Origin: Pseudomonas sp. DG56-2 | Lineage (GTDB): Bacteria > Pseudomonadota > Gammaproteobacteria > Pseudomonadales > Pseudomonadaceae | Reading direction: 5' to 3' | Length of the DNA: 64,000 nt | NCBI RefSeq assembly: GCF_004803755.1 | Contig: NZ_CP032311.1 | Location: 2,558,501-2,622,500 of the forward strand | Part shown: positions 60,594 through 64,000 of the stretch, one piece after another | How the letters are laid out: each line of letters starts with the position of its first letter | Position numbering within the stretch: the stretch's first letter is position 1 | Program-made: the position numbers and the translations under genes | The notes under the pieces: model-generated | Seen by the model: only the letters and a program-made list of their open reading frames with translations | What the model was told of the DNA's origin: nothing | Databases searched by the model: none

Positions 60594-60788
60594 ATGATGA
60601 AGCAGAGCAAGCAGTCAGCCTTGGCCCAATGGCGGCAGGATCTGCAGTTGGCCTATCAGCAGCTGGAACCCGAGGAGCGCTATGACAAGGCGCTCAAGGC
60701 TGCCGATACTTTGCTCGACGCGCAGATGATCGACAGCCGTGAATGGCGGGATCTGGTCAAGGCCGCCAACGCCTATCTGTTCCACTGA
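60594..60788 (+). CDS. Small helical protein, paralogue 1 of tandem pair
   Basis: A 64-residue soluble protein (MMKQSKQSALAQWRQDL start), probably all helical. It shares a spaced pattern with the next gene: a Trp about residue 13, then EERYDKALKAADTLLDAQMIDSREWRDLVKAANAY, against LYHKALIRTAEALRDDGAIDWDDWLALQALADGA. A clear ribosome site AGGGGAG lies 7 bases before ATG 60594. The frame could begin further upstream but that part looks unlike protein. No domain name is known to me. The two genes are 23 bases apart and should be co-transcribed. Confidence 0.75.
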   Translation: MMKQSKQSALAQWRQDLQLAYQQLEPEERYDKALKAADTLLDAQMIDSREWRDLVKAANAYLFH

Positions 60789-60811
60789 AGCGAACCGCGA
60801 GGCGTTCGACC

Positions 60812-61054
60812 ATGTCCATAGAACGTTCGATTCCGGAACTTGAAGCCTGGTATGCCCAGTACGACGATGAAAGCTATCGGCGTGAATCCCCTGATTTGTA
60901 TCACAAGGCCTTGATTCGCACAGCCGAGGCGTTGCGCGATGACGGGGCCATCGACTGGGATGACTGGCTGGCATTGCAGGCATTGGCTGATGGCGCTCAG
61001 GTCAACGCCTTGGAAAGGGCAGTAGAGGAAAAACTGGCCGACCCCGATACCTGA
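60812..61054 (+). CDS. Small helical protein, paralogue 2 of tandem pair
   Basis: An 80-residue acidic protein starting MSIERSIPELEAWYAQYDDESY. Its core, DLYHKALIRTAEALRDDGAIDWDDWLALQALADGA, matches the preceding small protein at Tyr-x-Lys-Ala-Leu, the Ala-x-x-Leu helix and the Ile-Asp-x-x-x-Trp turn, so the pair likely arose by duplication. GAGG is 9 bases before the ATG. It is close to the convergent antiporter gene (14-base gap). Function unknown; size and acidity would fit a binding or antagonist protein, but nothing proves that. Confidence 0.75.
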   Translation: MSIERSIPELEAWYAQYDDESYRRESPDLYHKALIRTAEALRDDGAIDWDDWLALQALADGAQVNALERAVEEKLADPDT

Positions 61055-61068
61055 AAGCTGTGGGCGAT

Positions 61069-62406
61069 TTAGCGTGCGCCTTCATAGCGAGCGAGTAAGG
61101 GTTGGGTGCTAAACCCGTGCACGACGATGCTCAGGGCCACCACCGAAAGCGTGAGGTCGATGCAGGCGCTAGAGAGCTCAGGCCCGATGCCCTTGTTTAG
61201 ACTGTAGAACAGGTAGTAAAGGCTGCCGATTCCACGAATGCCGAACCAGCCCACCAGCAGCCGTTGCTGGCGATCGAGCAAAGTGCCCCAGGGGATTGCC
61301 AGCGCACCGGCCGGGCGCAGGAGTACAAACAGCATAAGACCCACCCCCAGTGCGTGCCAGTCCCAATGGGCGGCCAGCACGACCCCGAGCAGGGTCACCA
61401 CGAAAACCTCCATCGCCCGCTCGACCAGACCGCCAAACGCCAGCATATCGCCCATCATCACCCCGGCCGCCACCTGTTGGTCTTGCAGTTGCGAGGTGTC
61501 GCCATGCACCAGCCGTCCGGCCTGGGCCTGCTGAATATCGAGCCCTGGCTGTACCAGGTGCTCGGCCGGTACCGATGTTTGCGCTGCCGAGGTCATTTCG
61601 GCACGGCGCAGGCCAAGCCCGGCGGAAAATACGGCGAGAAAACCATAGGCGCTGATGAGCTCGGCCCCGACATACGCCAGGGCGATCAGCGCCAATGCCA
61701 GGTAATCATTAGGTGACATCAGCGAGTCTGTATTGCCACTGCGCAAGGCGAGGATCAAACGCCCGACACCGTGGCCCATGACGTAGCCCAGGGCCAGCCC
61801 AGCCAGCACTGCCCAGACCAGCTCCTGCAGGCTCCACAACAGTAACCCGTGGCCGGAGAGTGTGGGGTTGCGGATCAACAGCAAACCGAGCAATACAAAC
61901 GGGAAGGCCACGCCATCGTTCAGCCCAGCTTCACCTGAAAGCCCGAAGCGCACCGCATCCTGGTCCTGGGCATCGTTGACCTGTACCAGGGAGGCCAACA
62001 CCGGATCGGTGGGCGCCAGTATTGCCGCAACCAACAGCGACAGTCCCCATGACCACTGCAACCACAGGTGCAACACCAGGCACAGGCCGGCGATGCTGAT
62101 CAGCATCAGCGGCCCCGCCAGCCCCAGAACCACCCGCCACATGCGGCGGCTGAAGGCCAGACGCAGTTTGAGACCGCAGACAAACAGCGAAAACAACAGG
62201 GCAATTTGCGTCAGGTGTTCCAACCATGGCGCTGCCTGGACGACGTTCAGTTGCAACACACCCAACCCCGCAGGGCCGATGGCGACACCCAGGATCAGGC
62301 ACACCGCAGACGTGGTGACCGGCATCCAGCGCAAATAGGAGGAGGTCAGTGCCAGCACCAGCAGTACCGCACCCAGTACCGCCATCCAGAGTAAAAAACT
62401 CATCAC
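61069..62406 (-). CDS. CPA1-type cation:proton antiporter
   Basis: A 445-residue protein with about 12 membrane segments. The family motifs are AAILAPTDPVLASLVQV, the transport-site region GLSGEAGLNDGVAFPFVLLGLLL, LALALIALAYVGAELISAYGFLAVFSAGLGLRR and LVGWFGIRGIGSLYYLFYSL. It exchanges Na+ or K+ for protons at the inner membrane. No C-terminal regulatory domain such as TrkA follows, so it is a short form. Gene context gives no hint about its trigger. The 175-base gap upstream, to the DUF4142 gene, holds no feature I can name. Confidence 0.9.
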   Translation of the reverse strand: MMSFLLWMAVLGAVLLVLALTSSYLRWMPVTTSAVCLILGVAIGPAGLGVLQLNVVQAAPWLEHLTQIALLFSLFVCGLKLRLAFSRRMWRVVLGLAGPLMLISIAGLCLVLHLWLQWSWGLSLLVAAILAPTDPVLASLVQVNDAQDQDAVRFGLSGEAGLNDGVAFPFVLLGLLLIRNPTLSGHGLLLWSLQELVWAVLAGLALGYVMGHGVGRLILALRSGNTDSLMSPNDYLALALIALAYVGAELISAYGFLAVFSAGLGLRRAEMTSAAQTSVPAEHLVQPGLDIQQAQAGRLVHGDTSQLQDQQVAAGVMMGDMLAFGGLVERAMEVFVVTLLGVVLAAHWDWHALGVGLMLFVLLRPAGALAIPWGTLLDRQQRLLVGWFGIRGIGSLYYLFYSLNKGIGPELSSACIDLTLSVVALSIVVHGFSTQPLLARYEGAR

Positions 62407-62581
62407 GCCACCCCACGTGGCCGGGTACAGGTATTTGTCTATTCGAGCCGGTGGGGTGAATGGGGTTCAACGTATTGGGCAGGTCGGTGTGAAAAAAGCT
62501 GAACCTATGCGGATCGACGTGGCTCAGAACTGATAGCGGTAACCGAAGTGTTTCAGGAATCCCTTCAATGAGGAACGTTTC

Positions 62582-63100
62582 ATGATGAATACTTGCTTGC
62601 GTACCGGGGCCTTTGCATTGGCCCTCACCCTGGCTGGCGCCGTGCATGCAGCCCAGGATGCCGACGACTTTGTCGAGGATGCCTCGGCCAAAGGCGTTGC
62701 CGAAGTCGAAGCTGGCAAACTGGCCCAGGAAAAGGGCACCACCAGTGACGTCAAAGCGTTCGCGGACATGATGGTCAAGGACCACAGCGCCGCCAACGAG
62801 AAACTCAGGAAGCTGGCCACCAGCAAGGATATCGAGGTTTCTACCGAGGCTGACCTGATCGACAAGGCCAAGGCCATGATCCTTGAGCTGCGCGGTGCCA
62901 AGTCGTTCGATCAGGCGTACGCCAATAACCAGGTCAAGGCGCACGAATCGGCCGTCGAATTGTTCCAGGAATACGCCAAGGACGGTAAGGATGCAGAACT
63001 GAAGGCCTTCGCAACCGAGGCCTTGCCAACCTTGCAGGCCCACCTGCAAAAAGCCAAGGCCCTGGCAGCCGCGCATGGCGGTGATGCAGCCAAGCCATAA
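62582..63100 (+). CDS. DUF4142 periplasmic protein
   Basis: A 172-residue secreted protein. A signal peptide (MMNTCLRTGAFALALTLAGAVHAAQ) is followed by a ferritin-like four-helix DUF4142 domain: DFVEDASAKGVAEVEAGKLAQEKGTTSDVKAFADMMVKDHSAANEKLRKLA and KAHESAVELFQEYAKDGKDAELKAFATEALPTLQAHLQKAKAL. The His in VKDHSAAN and the one in QVKAHESA are conserved in the family. Function is unknown; such genes are often stress induced. GAGGA precedes the ATG. An ATG at 62585 is also possible. Confidence 0.88.
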   Translation: MMNTCLRTGAFALALTLAGAVHAAQDADDFVEDASAKGVAEVEAGKLAQEKGTTSDVKAFADMMVKDHSAANEKLRKLATSKDIEVSTEADLIDKAKAMILELRGAKSFDQAYANNQVKAHESAVELFQEYAKDGKDAELKAFATEALPTLQAHLQKAKALAAAHGGDAAKP

Positions 63101-63168
63101 CGTGCTCTGAGAGTGGGTCGTCCGCTGGGCGGCCCGTTTCAGCGCACCCTGCTTGCAGGTACACCGTG

Positions 63169-63597
63169 ATGAATAGCCAAGCTATCTTTTTGAGTGCCCT
63201 GATGTTGGTCAGTGGTGCAAGTTTTGGTTCAGCCTGCGAGGTACGCACCCGCTCGCAAAGCGAGGCGATCCCCAGCATTGAATCGCATACCTGTTACCGG
63301 TTCACCAAGGTTGCCGATGATGCCATTGATTGGTCGTGCAGCAACGAAAGCAAGGAGATGCTCACCAGTGACAAGCGTCGGGTAGAGCAATGCGCGAATC
63401 ATTCCGTTGCCACCTGCACCGCGACCCTAACCCAGGAAAGCCTGGCCAATCCCCATGCCACCAGCAAGGCGCCGGGGCACGATAGCCCAGCGATACCGCA
63501 GGGGGCGCAGGTGGTGACCTACTACTACGACTCGACCCAGTTAAAGCAGCTGCGCAAGGACTGCGAGAGTGCGGGTGGGCGCTGGCAAGCGCCATGA
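63169..63597 (+). CDS. Small secreted protein of unknown function
   Basis: A 142-residue protein with a signal peptide (MNSQAIFLSALMLVSGASFGSA). The mature part has five cysteines (CEVRTRSQS, HTCYRFT, WSCSNES, EQCANHS, ATCTATL) and a sixth near the end (RKDCESAGGRW), suggesting disulfides in the periplasm. I do not recognise a family. It follows the DUF4142 gene by 68 bases in the same direction. Start is the ATG at 63169 with CAGGT upstream; a GTG at 63166 is in frame. Confidence 0.7.
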   Translation: MNSQAIFLSALMLVSGASFGSACEVRTRSQSEAIPSIESHTCYRFTKVADDAIDWSCSNESKEMLTSDKRRVEQCANHSVATCTATLTQESLANPHATSKAPGHDSPAIPQGAQVVTYYYDSTQLKQLRKDCESAGGRWQAP

Positions 63598-63683
63598 GCG
63601 GCACTTTTCAGAATCTGCGGGCTCTATTCATCCCAAGGCGGTGCTGATTCCCGACGCTGCCAGAGAGTCCGGGCCCGGTGCCG

Positions 63684-64000
63684 ATGGTTGAGAGTTACCC
63701 CGATCGATCCACGCCATTATGGCGTCAAGCGCTACTGTTTGCGCTGCTGGCAGGTTGTGCCAGTGGTTGCAGTCAGCAGCAGGGGCGCGATATTGCCGCC
63801 CAGTTCAGTCAAGGCTCGCCCCGGGAGTTGTTTCAGACGAGCGTAGACCGCATGGCCACCCTGAGCATGCGTGACAACCTGCAAAGTCTCTATCTGTTGA
63901 TGAACAAGCTCTATCGGCGTAACCCCAGCCAGTGGCGTCTGTCCGGCTATGTCGATGCCTCCACGGCCGAGCGCCAGATTCGCCAGGCCATCGAGCAGCG
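63684..64000 (+). CDS. Predicted lipoprotein, 3' end outside window
   Basis: The frame is open from ATG 63684 to the window end, about 105 residues. The start has a short hydrophobic segment and a lipobox-like LLAGCASGC (LFALLAGC), so a lipoprotein signal is likely. It continues RDIAAQFSQGSPRELFQTSVDRMATLSMRDNLQSLYLLMNKLYRRNPSQWRLSGY, probably helical. No domain is recognised in this part. A GTG at 63678 is in frame. It lies 86 bases after the small secreted protein gene. Confidence 0.65.
   Translation, partial: MVESYPDRSTPLWRQALLFALLAGCASGCSQQQGRDIAAQFSQGSPRELFQTSVDRMATLSMRDNLQSLYLLMNKLYRRNPSQWRLSGYVDASTAERQIRQAIEQ

Noticed and set aside
61931..63076. 381-codon open frame on the minus strand
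   Set aside because: It covers parts of the antiporter and DUF4142 genes; both have convincing domains in their own frames.

Overview
The window looks like chromosomal DNA of a fluorescent Pseudomonas (P. putida / P. fluorescens type). The DNA is GC-rich, with long open frames on both strands, many LysR/TetR/MocR regulators, an OprD porin, a Pqi-like envelope operon, and an exopolysaccharide locus followed by a LysR regulator, sdaA and osmC. From memory, unchecked, that last order resembles the pea region of P. putida. I found no rRNA, tRNA, CRISPR array, transposase or insertion sequence. No stretch longer than 300 bases lacks a gene; the longer gaps (roughly 135-280 bases) are described through the sites found in them or in neighbouring entries.

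Layout. (1) 1-8.5 kb, plus strand: an exopolysaccharide operon with the end of a GMC oxidoreductase, two hexapeptide acyltransferases, four membrane or cytosolic glycosyltransferases, a WecG/TagA-type transferase and a WcaJ-type priming enzyme. It is faced by a sulfatase/phosphotransferase-fold membrane enzyme (8.6-10.5 kb). (2) 10.6-14.3 kb: LysR regulator, L-serine ammonia-lyase, OsmC protein and a DUF3313-type lipoprotein. (3) 14.6-24.8 kb: the most unusual region. A MocR-type regulator faces a tight eight-gene minus-strand operon that I read as a small-molecule pathway. It holds an archaeal-type asparagine-synthetase-like enzyme, an SsuD-like monooxygenase, diverged B12-dependent glutamate mutase S and E subunits, two ATP-grasp ligases, a PP-loop ATPase and a second-type PanB. 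A transporter, an amidase and an OprD porin diverge from it (24.9-29.1 kb). (4) 29.1-35.3 kb: enoyl-CoA hydratase, cupin regulator, Fe-S flavin oxidoreductase, an orphan PotD-like binding protein, class II aldolase and a BetI-like repressor with a clear operator; probably catabolism of an amine or acid. (5) 35.4-39.1 kb: a TorR/TorS-like phosphorelay with its own periplasmic binding protein. (6) 39.2-46.1 kb: an amino-acid permease behind a tiny leader ORF, a small conserved protein, a GarP-like/CdaR-like/glycerate kinase set, and a lone tyrosine recombinase. (7) 46.2-51.5 kb: a flavin reductase-MarR fusion divergent from two ketosteroid-dehydrogenase-like flavoproteins and an SDR. (8) 51.7-56.3 kb: a pqiAABC-like operon plus an AI-2E family permease. 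(9) 56.5-64 kb: Tat-exported aldo/keto reductase, nucleotide-carrier-like transporter, LysR/TauE pair, two tandem small paralogues, CPA1 antiporter, DUF4142 protein, a small secreted protein and the start of a lipoprotein gene.

How the parts work together. Region 1 should assemble a repeat unit on undecaprenyl phosphate and decorate it with acyl groups; flippase and polymerase lie outside the window. Region 3 has the logic of a pathway to a modified amino acid or short peptide: carbon-skeleton rearrangement (MutS/MutE-like), amidation or activation of a beta-carboxylate (AS-AR-like), hydroxymethyl transfer (PanB-like), flavin oxidation (SsuD-like) and ATP-dependent amide formation (two ATP-grasps), controlled by a PLP-binding regulator. 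The product is not known to me. All names are family-level readings of the translated sequence; no search was run.
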